Shown: one piece after another, positions 10,091 through 19,573 of the stretch
Layout: each line of letters starts with the position of its first letter
Position numbering within the stretch: position 1 is the first letter of the stretch
Origin: Actinomycetota bacterium
Lineage (GTDB): Bacteria > Actinomycetota > Acidimicrobiia > Acidimicrobiales > Microtrichaceae
Length of the DNA stretch: 64,000 bases
Direction of reading: 5' to 3'
Assembly (NCBI GenBank): GCA_016703525.1
Contig: JADJBW010000016.1
Location: 46,672 to 110,671, forward strand
Translations under genes and position numbers: made by a program
Notes under the pieces: generated by a model
What the model was told of the DNA's origin: nothing
The model's database searches: none
What the model saw: only the letters and a program-made list of their open reading frames with translations

Positions 10091-10297
10091 ATGGACTCTC
10101 CGCAGGAACTCAACCCGGCCAAGGTGCGCGCCGGGCTCGCGATCGTGACCGCCATCTTCTTGGTGTCGGCGGTGCTGATCGTCGTGGTCGACGACGCGAT
10201 CGGCCGGTCCATCTTCTTCGCCGTGGCCGCGCTCACGATGGTGCGCATCGCGCTGCTGGCCCGGTCCCTCCGAAAGGAACGGGCCGCGGCGCGATAG
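10091..10297 (+). CDS. Small two-helix membrane protein, unknown function
   Basis: Short protein of 68 residues (84 if the start at 10043 is used). Two hydrophobic helices separated by an acidic turn (VVVDDAIGR) and a basic C-terminus (RSLRKERAAAR) indicate an inner-membrane hairpin with both ends in the cytoplasm. It is divergent from amt and convergent with the DUF222 gene. I do not recognise a family. The start at 10091 is preferred because the upstream extension is not membrane-like, but no clear ribosome site supports either start. Confidence 0.5.
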   Translation: MDSPQELNPAKVRAGLAIVTAIFLVSAVLIVVVDDAIGRSIFFAVAALTMVRIALLARSLRKERAAAR

Positions 10298-10311
10298 GCC
10301 GGGCCGACCGA

Positions 10312-11962
10312 CTAGACGTGCATCACCGCGAGCGCGCCCCGCGGCGCCGGACCGCGGGCGCGGGTTGTCATTCGCGTGGCCGTGGGGTATTTCGGTGTTC
10401 GTCGAGGCGGCCGGTGATGGGGTTCGCGTTCGCGTTCGCGTTCGCGTTCGTGTTGTCGTGCGTAGCGTTCGAATCGGGTTGGGGTGCGGTAGTTGGGTGT
10501 GGTGGGGATGGGGGTGCCGTCGGGTCGGGTGGTGTTGAGGGTGCCGTCGGGGTTGCGGGTGATGGTGAAGTCGTTGGTGTGGAGGTGGTGGTGGTCGGTG
10601 GGGCAGACGCCGGCGGTGTTGTGGGGGTCGGTTGTGCCGCCGTTTGCCCAGGTGTTGAGGTGGTGGGTGTGGGTGCGGTTCGCGGGGGTGGTGCAGCCGG
10701 GCGAGACGCAGTGTCGGTCGCGGTGGGCGAGGACGCGCCGCAGGATTGGGGGTGCGAATCGGCGGGTTCGGCCGTAGCAGAGGGTTGGCCGTTGTGGTTG
10801 AACACGGGGGTGATGTCGGCGTCCGCGAGGAGGTTCCACAGGGTGGTGTCGGTGATGTCGAGATCGGCTTCGGTGTGGGCGTTGGCGCCGGTGAAGAGGT
10901 CGTGTTCGGTGGGTTCGGTGTTGAGGTCTTCGAGGTTGATGTGGAGGTAGAGGCCGACGCGTCCGGGTTGTTTCGCTCCGGCGCCGTCGAGGACGAGTTC
11001 CATTAACGCCATCGCGCGGAGTTGACGTTCGGTCGGTAGTACGACCCGGCGGTCCTCGCAGCCGCCGCAACCGTCAGCGCTGTCGGTGCTGTCGGTGCTG
11101 TTGGCCCCGTCAGTGCTGTTGGTGCTGTCACAACCCTCGCTGGTGTGTTGGGCGTGTTCGTTGGTGAGGCGGGTGCGGATGAGTTGCATCCGTTCGGTGA
11201 GGAGTGTTTCGAGTTGGGCGCCGTCGTCGGCGGAGAGGTCGGCGTTGAGGACCCACCGGTTTTGGAAGGTGCGGGCGGTCCATGCGGTGGAGGTGTCGGT
11301 GGAGGGGTCGCTGTTGCCGTTGATGGTGAGTTTGGCGCGGAGTTCGCGGCAGAACCGGGTGAATTGGTCGATGGTGGTGTTGGTTGCGACGTCGATGAGG
11401 CGTTGTTGCCAGCCTGCGATGAGTTCGATGGCGAGGTCGCGTTCGGGGCCGGTGAGTTCGGTGGGGAGGATGGTGGTGGCTGCGTTGAGGTGTCCGAGTT
11501 CGATGTGGCGGTCGGTGAAGGCTTGGCGGAACGGTTCGAAGACGGGGTCGATGGTGGCGGCGCGGGCGAGGCGGTTGGCTTCGTTGCGGCTGATCCCGGG
11601 TGTGTGGCGAGCCAGGCGCGTTCGGATCGCATGCCGTCGCGGTGGTGGACGGCGTGGTTGATTGTTGCGGTGGCTGCGGTGACGGTGATGACGTCGACGG
11701 CGCGGCGTAGGCGTGTGGTTGCGGCGGAGAGGTCGGCTGCGAGTGTGGTTGCGAGCGCGGGTGGGATCGTTTCGTTGGGATCGGCGAGGTTGGTGGTGAG
11801 GTTGTCGACGCGTGTGGTGAGTTCGACGACTTGGGCGCCGAGGGTGTCGATCAGGCGGATCTCGTCGCGCAACGCGTCAACAACCGACCAGCGGCCGCTG
11901 AGGCCGGGGTTGTTTGGGTCGCGGTCGTTGCCGCCTTGTGCGTCTGTTCCCTCGCCGAACAT
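10312..11962 (-). CDS. DUF222/13E12-type HNH endonuclease (two apparent frameshifts)
   Basis: Protein of about 550 residues: N-terminal helical DUF222 domain (RNEANRLARAA ... TILPTELTGPERDLAIELIAGW), a Ser/Thr/Asp-rich linker, and a C-terminal HNH nuclease (GCTTPANRTHTHHLNTWANGG ... NTAGVCPTDHHH). These belong to the 13E12 repeat family of actinobacteria, multi-copy genes of unclear role. Phase changes are needed near 11600-11620 (after RAWLA) and ~10785 (between NHNGQP and LCYGRTRRFAPP). The tail contains an (Arg-Glu)n run encoded by a TTCGCG repeat at ~10424-10455. The start at 11962 is 8 bases after a TATCCT box, so a leaderless mRNA is likely. Codon choice makes the opposite strand strikingly G/T-rich relative to neighbours, which fits horizontal origin. 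Confidence 0.75.
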
Positions 11963-11976
11963 CAGTTCTTAGGATA

Positions 11977-11992
11977 TCGAACGTGTATTCGG
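11977..11992 (-). promoter_or_regulatory. LexA/SOS-box-like site at the DUF222-HNH promoter
   Basis: On the minus strand the sequence reads CCGAAT-N4-GTTCGA, matching the actinobacterial LexA box TCGAAC-N4-GTTCGA at 10 of 12 positions with one perfect half. It ends at a TATCCT -10 box (11976-11971), which is 8 bases from the ATG. In mycobacteria several 13E12 genes carry LexA boxes, so the location is meaningful, but binding is inferred. Confidence 0.5.
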
Positions 11993-12153
11993 TGTGCAAG
12001 GCGTGCCTGAACATTTCCGGGTTCGACGTGTTGCCGGCGACGCCCGCGTATCGAGCGGTCGGCCTGCTCCGTGCGGCCCGCGGCGACGAGCATGCGGCGA
12101 TCACCCCCGCCTGCCGCAGAACGACCGCCGACGAAAATGAACGTTGCGGTCCG

Positions 12154-12915
12154 CTAGCCGACGAGCGCCGGAATCTGGCGCAGGGTGAACCAGGTCGCGA
12201 ACGCGACGAGGACCACGCCGAAGGCCACCTTGAGTGTCGGAGCGGCGACCCGGCCGGCCACTCGGGTGCCGACCAGGACGCCCGGCACCAGGCCGAGCGC
12301 GAACCATCCCGCCACGAGCCAATCGATGTCGCCCAGCAGCGCATGCGTCGCGAGGGTTGGGACGGTCAGCGACGTGGCGACGGTCAGGCTGGTCGCCGTC
12401 GCGACATGCATGTCGAGCCCGAGCGCGAGCAGGAAGAGCGGCACGAGGAGGAAGCCGCCGCCGTTCGCGAGCAGGCCCGAGGCGAAGCCGACCCCGATCG
12501 CTGTCGTGACCAGGAATCCGGCCGAGCCACGCCGTCGGGCGGCCCGCTGGGGGTCCGGCGTGGCGTCGCGGCGCAGAACCCGAGTGCCGACGACGAAGAG
12601 CATCACGCCCGACGCAAGCAGCAGCGCAGGTCCGCCGATCCATCGGCTGGCGACAGCGCCGAGGATCGCGGCGGGGAATGCGCCGACGAGGGTGAGGCGG
12701 GCGATGCGCCAGTCGACGTGGCCGGCACGCGCGTGCGCCCAGGCCCCGGCGGCCGATCCGGGCAGGAGGCCGGGAAGGGGACCCACGACGGCGGCGAGCG
12801 GCGCCACGCCGGCAAGGGAGAGCACCGGAGTCGCCAGCGCGGATCCGACGCCGAACATCCCGTACAACACGCCGACGACGAGCCCGCCGAGGGTGATGGC
12901 CAACGTCCACTGCAT
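12154..12915 (-). CDS. TSUP-family (TauE/SafE) membrane transporter
   Basis: 253 residues with about eight transmembrane helices and the two related halves of the TauE/SafE (TSUP) family, each with a glycine-rich start (GGLVVGVLYGMFGVGSALATPVL and TAIGVGFASGLLANGGGFLLVP). Members move sulfite, sulfoacetate, taurine-derived anions or other organic anions across the cytoplasmic membrane; the substrate is not predictable here. It is divergent from a LysR regulator 70 bp away, the classic arrangement for control by that regulator. Confidence 0.85.
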   Translation of the reverse strand: MQWTLAITLGGLVVGVLYGMFGVGSALATPVLSLAGVAPLAAVVGPLPGLLPGSAAGAWAHARAGHVDWRIARLTLVGAFPAAILGAVASRWIGGPALLLASGVMLFVVGTRVLRRDATPDPQRAARRRGSAGFLVTTAIGVGFASGLLANGGGFLLVPLFLLALGLDMHVATATSLTVATSLTVPTLATHALLGDIDWLVAGWFALGLVPGVLVGTRVAGRVAAPTLKVAFGVVLVAFATWFTLRQIPALVG

Positions 12916-12985
12916 GCCTGCACTGGACCACAGCTCGATTCAGAGGAGAAAGACCAACATGCAGCGAGATCGATAGGCTAAGGCT

Positions 12986-13906
12986 ATGGATCTCCGCCAG
13001 CTTGCGTACGCGGTCGCCGTGGCCGACGAGGGCGGCTTCACCGCCGCTGCTCGGTCCATGAGCGTGGCGCAGCCGTCGCTGTCGCAGTCGATCCGTGCGC
13101 TCGAGAGGGAGTTGGGCGTCGATCTCTTCCACCGCACGACACGATCGGTGCGGCTCACCGCTGCCGGGGAGGCGCTGATCGGCCCGGCGCGGCGGGCGCT
13201 GCGCGACGCCGCGGCCGCCCGCGACGCCGTGGCGGCGGTGCGGGGTCTTCGATCGGGTCGCCTCGACATCGTGTGCCTGCCAACGCTTGCGGTCGCGCCC
13301 CTCAGCGAGCTGGTCGGCCGGTTCCGAGCCATGCATCCGGGCGTGACGGTACGGGTCCGCGAACCGGCGGACGCCGAGGCGGCGACCGACGCGGTGCGCC
13401 AGGCGGCCGCCGAGGTCGGGTTGGTCGAGTTGGTCGAGCCGGGTCGGCCGGCAGCGGGCCTGGCGTCGGTGTCGCTGGGCGCGCAGGAGTACGTCGCGCT
13501 GGTCCCGCCGGACGTCGCCGAGGCGCTCTCGGCCCGGCACGCCACCGTGGCCGACCTCGCGCACCTTCCGTTGATCGCTCCGCCGCGGGGCACTTCGAGC
13601 AGGCGGGTGATCGATGAGGCGTTCGAGGCGGTCGGCAGGCATCCGAGCATCGCGGTCGAGACCGACCATCGCGAGGCGATCGCATCGCTGGTCGAGGCCG
13701 GCGCTGGTGTCGCTCTCGTGCCGCGTGCCGTCGCGGTGCGTGCGGCTTCGCCGGCCGCAGTCGTCGTCGAGCTGGAGCCCCGCCTCTCGCGTCGGATCGG
13801 GCTCATCTTCCGGCCGGACGGGCTGTCGCCCGCGGCCCGGGCGTTTCTCGCGATCGCGGAACCCGGTCGGCCGGCGGGTCCCCGAGGCGGCACGCCGACG
13901 CAATAG
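12986..13906 (+). CDS. LysR-family transcriptional regulator
   Basis: 306 residues. The N-terminal winged helix-turn-helix is typical (MDLRQLAYAVAVADEGGFT, AQPSLSQSIRALERELGVDLFHR), followed by a LysR substrate-binding domain (~residues 90-295). A TAGGCT box at 12974-12979 lies 6 bases before the ATG, suggesting a leaderless transcript. By gene arrangement it probably controls the divergent TSUP transporter and itself. The ligand is unknown; effector anions are often the substrate of the adjacent transporter. Confidence 0.9.
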   Translation: MDLRQLAYAVAVADEGGFTAAARSMSVAQPSLSQSIRALERELGVDLFHRTTRSVRLTAAGEALIGPARRALRDAAAARDAVAAVRGLRSGRLDIVCLPTLAVAPLSELVGRFRAMHPGVTVRVREPADAEAATDAVRQAAAEVGLVELVEPGRPAAGLASVSLGAQEYVALVPPDVAEALSARHATVADLAHLPLIAPPRGTSSRRVIDEAFEAVGRHPSIAVETDHREAIASLVEAGAGVALVPRAVAVRAASPAAVVVELEPRLSRRIGLIFRPDGLSPAARAFLAIAEPGRPAGPRGGTPTQ

Positions 13907-13916
13907 CCTCCGGCGG

Positions 13917-15069
13917 ATGTTGCGACAGCGAATCGGCCTGGGTGCCCAGCTCGCGCATCACGCGCTCGACGTGGCCAAATGCTCCTTCCCGGCGCGCTGG
14001 ACGCCACCGTTGCGCTCGGAGGCGCGCTGGAGCCGGGAGCGGGCGCAGGCCTGGCGCGACGAGGTGGGCTGGCTTGTGGGCTGCAACTTCATGCCCTCGA
14101 CCTGCGGCAACCAGCTCGAGATGTTCCAGGACGCCACCTACGACCCGGACACGATCGATCGCGAGCTCGGCTGGGCGGCCGACCTCGGGATGAACAGCAT
14201 CCGGCTGTTCCTCCACCACCTGCTCCCCGAGGTGCCGGGCTTCTGGGCCCGTCTCGACGAGGTGCTCGACATCGCGTCGGGGCATGGCATCGCCACCATG
14301 GCCGTGCTGTTCGACGGGTGCTGGAACCCGGTGTCGTCGCTCGGCCCGCAGGGCGATCCGCGCCCGCGTACACACAACTCGATGTGGTTGCAGTCGCCCG
14401 GCTCGGAGATCCTGTCGGACCCCTCGCGCTGGCCCCTCGCTGCGCCCGTATGTCGACGACGTGCTCGGCCGCTACGGGAACGACCAGCGCATTCACTGCT
14501 GGGACGTGTTCAATGAGCCGAACGGCCCCGAGGCCAACTACGTCGAACACCGGTCGCCGCGCAAGTACCGAGCGGCGACCGAGTTGCTGGAGCAGGTCTT
14601 CGACTGGGCTCAGGCCGCCGACCCGGACCAGCCGCTCACCGCGGGGCTGTTCGTGGGGGTCTCGGGGGCCGCCGAGCGGGGCGATCGCATCAACCGGGTG
14701 ATGCTCACCCGGTCCGACGTGATCAGCTTCCACAGCTATCTGCCGCACAAGCGGCTCCTCGCCTCGATCGAGCATCTCTCGGCGTACGAGCGCCCGCTGT
14801 TGTGCACCGAGTGGATGGGCCGGCCGCGCTCCACGCCCGACCTGATCGAGGTCTTCGCCGACTCGGGGGTCGGGTGTTACACGTGGGGTCTCGTCGACGG
14901 TCGCACGCAGACGAAGTACCCGTGGACGAGCTGGCAGAAGGCAACCCCTCCGGATGCTCCCTGGTTCCACGAGCTGCTGCACGGCGATGGCACGCCCTAC
15001 GACGAGCGTGAAGTGGAGCTGTTCCGCCGGGTCGTTCTGCCCCGGACGCGACCGACATCGGCGACCTGA
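13917..15069 (+). CDS. GH5/cellulase-like glycoside hydrolase (one apparent frameshift)
   Basis: About 384 residues in a TIM-barrel glycosidase pattern. The catalytic acid/base is in WDVFNEPNGP and the nucleophile glutamate in LCTEWMGRP, the paired positions of clan GH-A. Related proteins are often annotated as 1,4-beta-xylanase or cellulase-family glycosyl hydrolase. The frame changes near 14439 (from SRWPL to LRPYVDDVL); deletion of one base there restores a continuous protein. No signal peptide is evident, so it likely acts on imported oligosaccharides. The ATG at 13917 lies 10 bp after the LysR stop, suggesting co-transcription. Confidence 0.75.
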
Positions 15070-15139
15070 CACGACTGCGCTGAGTGGAGTGGCACCGCCG
15101 GTCGGCCCGCGCCGGCGGCTCGGCGGCTCGGTGGCGAGG

Positions 15140-17170
15140 TCAGGTGCGGACGAACACCGTCATCGGTCCGGGCGCCCGGTTCCCCCAGAGGAAGTACGGG
15201 ATCAGGCGCACGCGTCTCCCGCGGCCATCGGTGCCGGCCAGGGCGACGGCGTCGGGGAACAGATCGTCGGCGGCCTCGGTGCACAGCGCCGACGGGTCGA
15301 GCCGTAGCGAGAGGAGTTCCTCGGTCGAGTGATCCGGATGATCGGCGCCTTCGACGCAATACAGGAGAGGACCCCGGGCGATCGCTGTCATGCCGCCGAC
15401 CTTTGGCACGCGGCGATCTTGACGGAGGCCCCGGATCGGAAGCGTGAACGCGAGGTCGATCTCGACGCCCGACGCGCGGTCGGGTGCACCGTCGAGTTCG
15501 ACGTGCGCCCACCGGGCGGTGTCGGGCGCCAACCCGCTCGCGCTGTGGGGTGCCCGGCGCGCCGGATCGAGACCGTACCTGGCGTCGGCCCCGCTGACCC
15601 GAACCGCCACGTCGTCGGTCCAACTCGGCACGCGGAACCGAAGCCGCTCGACTCGCCGGTCGCCGCTGAGCCGCACACGAACAGCGCCGGTCCATGCGGC
15701 GTCGCCGCTGAGCTCCACGGTCACGCCGTCGAAGGTGGTCGTCCCCGCGATCGCCTGGTGAACCGAGAGGGTTCCGCCCGCCAACGAGACGGCCATCGAC
15801 GCGGTCGTCGCCCAGAGGCGCGACAGGTTGGACGGGCAACAGGAGATGGGGTACCAGGGAGCCCGGTGTGCGCCGGTGCGCACGAGCAGCGGGTTGTCGT
15901 AGGCCCAGAGGTTCGCGTCGGTCGACATGGCGACCGCTGCGGCGTTGAGGAGCTGCCATTCGGCGAGGTCGTCGTAGCGGGGATCGTCGGTGAGCCGCGC
16001 GAGCTCACGGTTCCAGATCACGGCGGAGATGGCCGCGCAGGTCTCGCAGTACGCGCGCTCGGGGTCGAGATCGTACGGCTCGGCGAATCCCTCCGACCCC
16101 GGATACGCGCCGACGCCGCCGCTCACGTACATGTGCCCGGCGAGTTCGCGTTCCCAGGCGGACTCGGTGACCGCTCGCAACGCGCCATCGCCGCGGGCGC
16201 CAGCGAGCATCGCAATACCGGTCTGGAGATGGTGGAAGCCGACCGCGTGGCCCGACGGTTCGGTGCGCTCGGCGATCGGCCGCTCGTTCTGCCAGTGCCG
16301 ACCCGATATGACGGAGCGAACCGTGTGCAGCGCGATCGGCGGGGTGATGCGAACCCGATGCATCGGCGCCCGTGGCCGTGGCCGCCACGTCGGGTGGGCC
16401 GCCCGGTACCGGCGGATCATCCGGCGCTGATGCAGGAGCCGCCGGCCGGTGCCCACGTGATCGAACAGCGATTGGCGGATCACTCCGCTCGACCGGCCGC
16501 GCCGATCGAGCAGGGCGGCAGCGGTGTCGACGAGGTCCGGGTCGCCCGTCACCCGGTGCAGCCGCAGCAGGGCCAGCTCCAACTCGGGGTGGCCATCCTG
16601 CGCGCACGTGTCGACGCGGGGTCCCGGCCGCCCGTAGACCGGCGCGGCGTCGTCGAGGCGAAGTGCGGTTCGAATGACATCGAGCATCGAGAGCCCGAGG
16701 TCGAGCAGCGCTCGCCGGCCGGTGGACTCGAGCAACGACGTGCCGGCCTCGATGAGGTGACCGGCCGTGTACAGCTCGTGTTCGGTCAGCAGGTGCGCGA
16801 AGCGCCCGGCCGGGAACAGCGTCTGCACCCATGTGTTCAGGTAGCCGTCCGCGTCGGCTGCGTCCTGCAGGAGCGCTACAAGGTCGTCGAACGCGCGCTC
16901 GATCTCGGGAGCGACCCCGGCGGGCAACGATCGGGCGACGGCATCGAGCCACTTGTGCACGTCGGAGTCCGAGACGAACGAGGCCACCCCGACGGTGGGA
17001 ACCACATCGCTGCGTCCGGCAGCGGCCTCGAACGCCTCGATGGCACCGTGATGGTCGAGCCGATCGAGTTGGTGCGCGAGCGCCACGTCGCGATGCACGT
17101 GCGCGAGCCGACCGACGAGTCCGGGGCCGTGGCCCGGGCTGACGACCGATGGCCAGATGGTGTCCGTCAC
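15140..17170 (-). CDS. GH127 family (DUF1680) glycoside hydrolase, beta-L-arabinofuranosidase-like
   Basis: 676 residues in an (alpha/alpha)6-barrel family. The catalytic metal-cysteine motif of GH127 is complete: Glu and Cys in YCETCAAISAVIWN and the double Cys in ISCCPSNLSRLW, equivalent to the HypBA1 Glu338/Cys340/Cys417/Cys418 set. GH127 enzymes release terminal beta-L-arabinofuranose by a cysteine nucleophile. The GTG start at 17170 has GGAG 10 bases upstream. No signal peptide is seen, so it is expected in the cytoplasm. Its 3' end faces the GH5-like gene, and the xylose isomerase lies 2.4 kb away, consistent with use of plant or algal pentose polymers. Confidence 0.88.
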   Translation of the reverse strand: MTDTIWPSVVSPGHGPGLVGRLAHVHRDVALAHQLDRLDHHGAIEAFEAAAGRSDVVPTVGVASFVSDSDVHKWLDAVARSLPAGVAPEIERAFDDLVALLQDAADADGYLNTWVQTLFPAGRFAHLLTEHELYTAGHLIEAGTSLLESTGRRALLDLGLSMLDVIRTALRLDDAAPVYGRPGPRVDTCAQDGHPELELALLRLHRVTGDPDLVDTAAALLDRRGRSSGVIRQSLFDHVGTGRRLLHQRRMIRRYRAAHPTWRPRPRAPMHRVRITPPIALHTVRSVISGRHWQNERPIAERTEPSGHAVGFHHLQTGIAMLAGARGDGALRAVTESAWERELAGHMYVSGGVGAYPGSEGFAEPYDLDPERAYCETCAAISAVIWNRELARLTDDPRYDDLAEWQLLNAAAVAMSTDANLWAYDNPLLVRTGAHRAPWYPISCCPSNLSRLWATTASMAVSLAGGTLSVHQAIAGTTTFDGVTVELSGDAAWTGAVRVRLSGDRRVERLRFRVPSWTDDVAVRVSGADARYGLDPARRAPHSASGLAPDTARWAHVELDGAPDRASGVEIDLAFTLPIRGLRQDRRVPKVGGMTAIARGPLLYCVEGADHPDHSTEELLSLRLDPSALCTEAADDLFPDAVALAGTDGRGRRVRLIPYFLWGNRAPGPMTVFVRT

Positions 17171-17273
17171 TGGGTGCTCCTGATCGTGGACGGCGGCGCG
17201 CCCACGCATTATGGTCGCGCCGGCGCCGGAATCCGACCCACGGAATCGGACCCATGGGGAACGGAGCGACGAG

Positions 17274-18308
17274 ATGGAGATCGACGTGATGGCCGGGCAC
17301 CTCGGCTGGACCGAGGCGGCGGAGCAAGCTCGGCTGGTGGAGCGGGCCGGGTTCTCGGGGATGATGTTCACCGAGGGCGGACAGACCCCGTGGATGAGCA
17401 TGGCGGCGGCGGCGACCGCCGCGCCGAACCTCACGTTCCTCACGGGGATCGCTGTGGCCTTCCCGGTCAGCCCGATGATCGCGGCGAGCCTCGCCTGGGA
17501 ACTGGCCGGCCAGACCGGAGGACGGTTTCGCCTGGGCCTGGGAAGCCAGGTGCGCGCGCACGTCGAGCGGCGCTACGGCATGCACTTCGATCCGCCGGGG
17601 CCGCGCATGCGCGACTACCTGCTGGCCGTGCAGGATGCGCTCGCCGCCTTCCGCGGAGACCGACCGCTCGAGCACGACGGCCCGTTCTATCGGCTGAGCC
17701 TGCTGCCCGACATGTGGCGCCCGCCCCGCCACAGCTTCGGCGACATCAAGGTCGACGTGTCGGCGGTCGGCCCGTGGATGACCGCGATGGCGGGTGAGGT
17801 CGCCGACGGCGTGCACGTCCATCCGCTCCACTCGCTTGCGTACCTGCAGAATCGCCTGCTTCCGGCGGTGCAGGCCGGTGCGCAACGTGCGGGTCGGTCG
17901 CCGGGCGATGTGGATCTGCTCGTGCCGGTGTTCATCGTGCCCGGCGACACGCCCGAGGAACGCGACCCCCTCGCGACGCAGGTCCGTCATCAGATCGGCT
18001 TCTACGGCTCTACCCGGAACTACGCGTTCCAGTTCGACGACCTTGGGTGGGAGGGCACCTCATCCCGGTTGCACGCGTGCCTCAAGGCCGGCGACTTCGG
18101 CGGGCTCGCCGCGACGGTGACCGACGAGATGCTCGACGCGTTCGCGATCGTCGGCCCCTGGGACGATATTGCCGATCGCCTCGTGGAGCGCTACTCCGGG
18201 ATTGCCGAGCGGGTCATCTCGTACGTCACGCTCGACGACGTGGCACGCCATCCCGAACACCTGGGCCGCTGGAGCGAGATTGCACGGGCCGTGCGAGGCG
18301 CGGCGTGA
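17274..18308 (+). CDS. LLM-class F420-dependent oxidoreductase (TIGR03617-like)
   Basis: 344-residue luciferase-like TIM-barrel protein. The pattern (MEIDVMAGH, FRLGLGSQVRAHVERRYGM, VADGVHVHPLHSLAYL, RHQIGFYGSTRNYAF, FAIVGPWDDIADRL) matches the actinobacterial F420 subgroup represented by MSMEG_2256-like proteins. Such enzymes use reduced F420 or FMN for redox reactions on organic substrates; the substrate is unknown. ATG 17274 is chosen over an upstream start because of GGAG ~7 bases before it. Its stop overlaps the start of the sialidase-like lipoprotein (GTGA), so the two are translated together. Confidence 0.85.
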   Translation: MEIDVMAGHLGWTEAAEQARLVERAGFSGMMFTEGGQTPWMSMAAAATAAPNLTFLTGIAVAFPVSPMIAASLAWELAGQTGGRFRLGLGSQVRAHVERRYGMHFDPPGPRMRDYLLAVQDALAAFRGDRPLEHDGPFYRLSLLPDMWRPPRHSFGDIKVDVSAVGPWMTAMAGEVADGVHVHPLHSLAYLQNRLLPAVQAGAQRAGRSPGDVDLLVPVFIVPGDTPEERDPLATQVRHQIGFYGSTRNYAFQFDDLGWEGTSSRLHACLKAGDFGGLAATVTDEMLDAFAIVGPWDDIADRLVERYSGIAERVISYVTLDDVARHPEHLGRWSEIARAVRGAA

Positions 18309-19551
18309 CCCGCCCGTCGGCAGGCGCGCGTGCAGCCACGGCTGGTGTGGCCGTTGCGCTCGGTGCGCTCATGGCGGCGTGTGCGCCCAACACCGGTCCC
18401 GCCGGCCCCGCTGCTCCCGGCGAACGCTGCACGACGCTCGGACCGGAGGATCCCTTCGTCGCCGAGCAGCGAACGATCTTTCTGGGCGGCGACGGCTCGT
18501 ACCCGATCTACCGCATCCCCTCGGTGGTGACCACCGGCTCGGGGGTCGTGCTGACCTTCACCGAGGCACGGCCGTCCACTGCCGACCCGGGGTCGGGCCG
18601 CATCGACGTGGTGGTGCGGCGCAGCGACGATTGCGGTCGATCGTGGGGCTCGCTCACGGTGGTCGGCGACGCGGGCGACGACGATGCTCACAATCCGACG
18701 GCTGTCGTGGTTCCCCTGGCGGACGGGGGCGAGCGGGTGATGTTGTTCTACGGGCAGCGCCCGCGATCGGCAGGCGGCGAGTTCGATCTGCCGGCAGGGT
18801 TCGGCCCCGGCACGGCGACGATGTGGATGCGCACGAGCGATGACGACGGCGCCACCTGGACCGCTCCCCGCGACATCACCGCGCAGGTGAAGGACCCGAC
18901 GTGGCGGGTCGCGTCGTTCGGCCCGGGGCGCGCGATCGTGACCCGGTGGGGCACCCCGTCGGCGCCGCCGCAGCGCATCGTGGTGCCCGGCTGGTTCTCA
19001 TCGGATGCACGCGGCACGGGCAGTTTCGTGGCCTGGAGCGACGACGAGGGCCGGTCGTGGCACGGCAGCTCCACGCCCGCCGGGGTGGCGACCGACGAGT
19101 CGCAGGTGGTCGAGACCACCGACGGATCGCTGCTGTTGGACACGCGTGCCGAGGGCTTTCGCCGGGTCTACCGCAGTGTCGACGGCGGCGCGACCTGGGG
19201 TAGTCCGACCGCTGGCCTGACGATGCCGCCGGTCATGTCGTCGCTAAGCCGCGACCGGGCCGTGCGCGACGGCGACGCGTTCGACCGCCTGTTGCACACG
19301 AGCATCGCTCGCGACGGCCGGTTCGACCTGCGCGTGTTGTCGAGCCGCGACGAGGGGGTCACCTGGGACCGCTCGCGGCTGCTGGTGCCGGGGATCGCCC
19401 AGTATTTCGGTCCTCACGCGCCGCTGACGGCACGGTCGGGGTCGTCTACGAGTCGACGTGCGTGTGCGACGACGGGCACGGCCCCCGGTTCGGCTGGGCG
19501 ATCCGGTTTCTTCGATTCGATCCCGACCGGCTCGATCCTGACGGAGCCTGA
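18305..19551 (+). CDS. Sialidase-like (BNR/Asp-box) lipoprotein (one apparent frameshift near the 3' end)
   Basis: About 415 residues. The N-terminus is a lipoprotein signal ending in LMAAC (Cys ~25). The family's arginine motif occurs as YPIYRIPSVV, and five Asp-boxes follow (SDDCGRSWG, SDDDGATWT, SDDEGRSWH, SVDGGATWG, SRDEGVTWD), the six-bladed propeller of GH33-type exo-sialidases. The true C-terminus (GTVGVVYES ... GWAIRFLRFD) lies in another phase after ~19427; the uncorrected frame would stop at 19561. Start is GTG overlapping the upstream LLM gene. It is expected on the outer face of the membrane; whether it acts on sialic acid or another sugar acid is open. Confidence 0.75.
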
Positions 19552-19573
19552 TACGGCCTGACGACGCCCGGGA

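Noticed and set aside
10424..10455. TTCGCG run as a separate regulatory repeat
   Set aside because: It lies inside the coding region and encodes the Arg-Glu tail of the DUF222-HNH protein.
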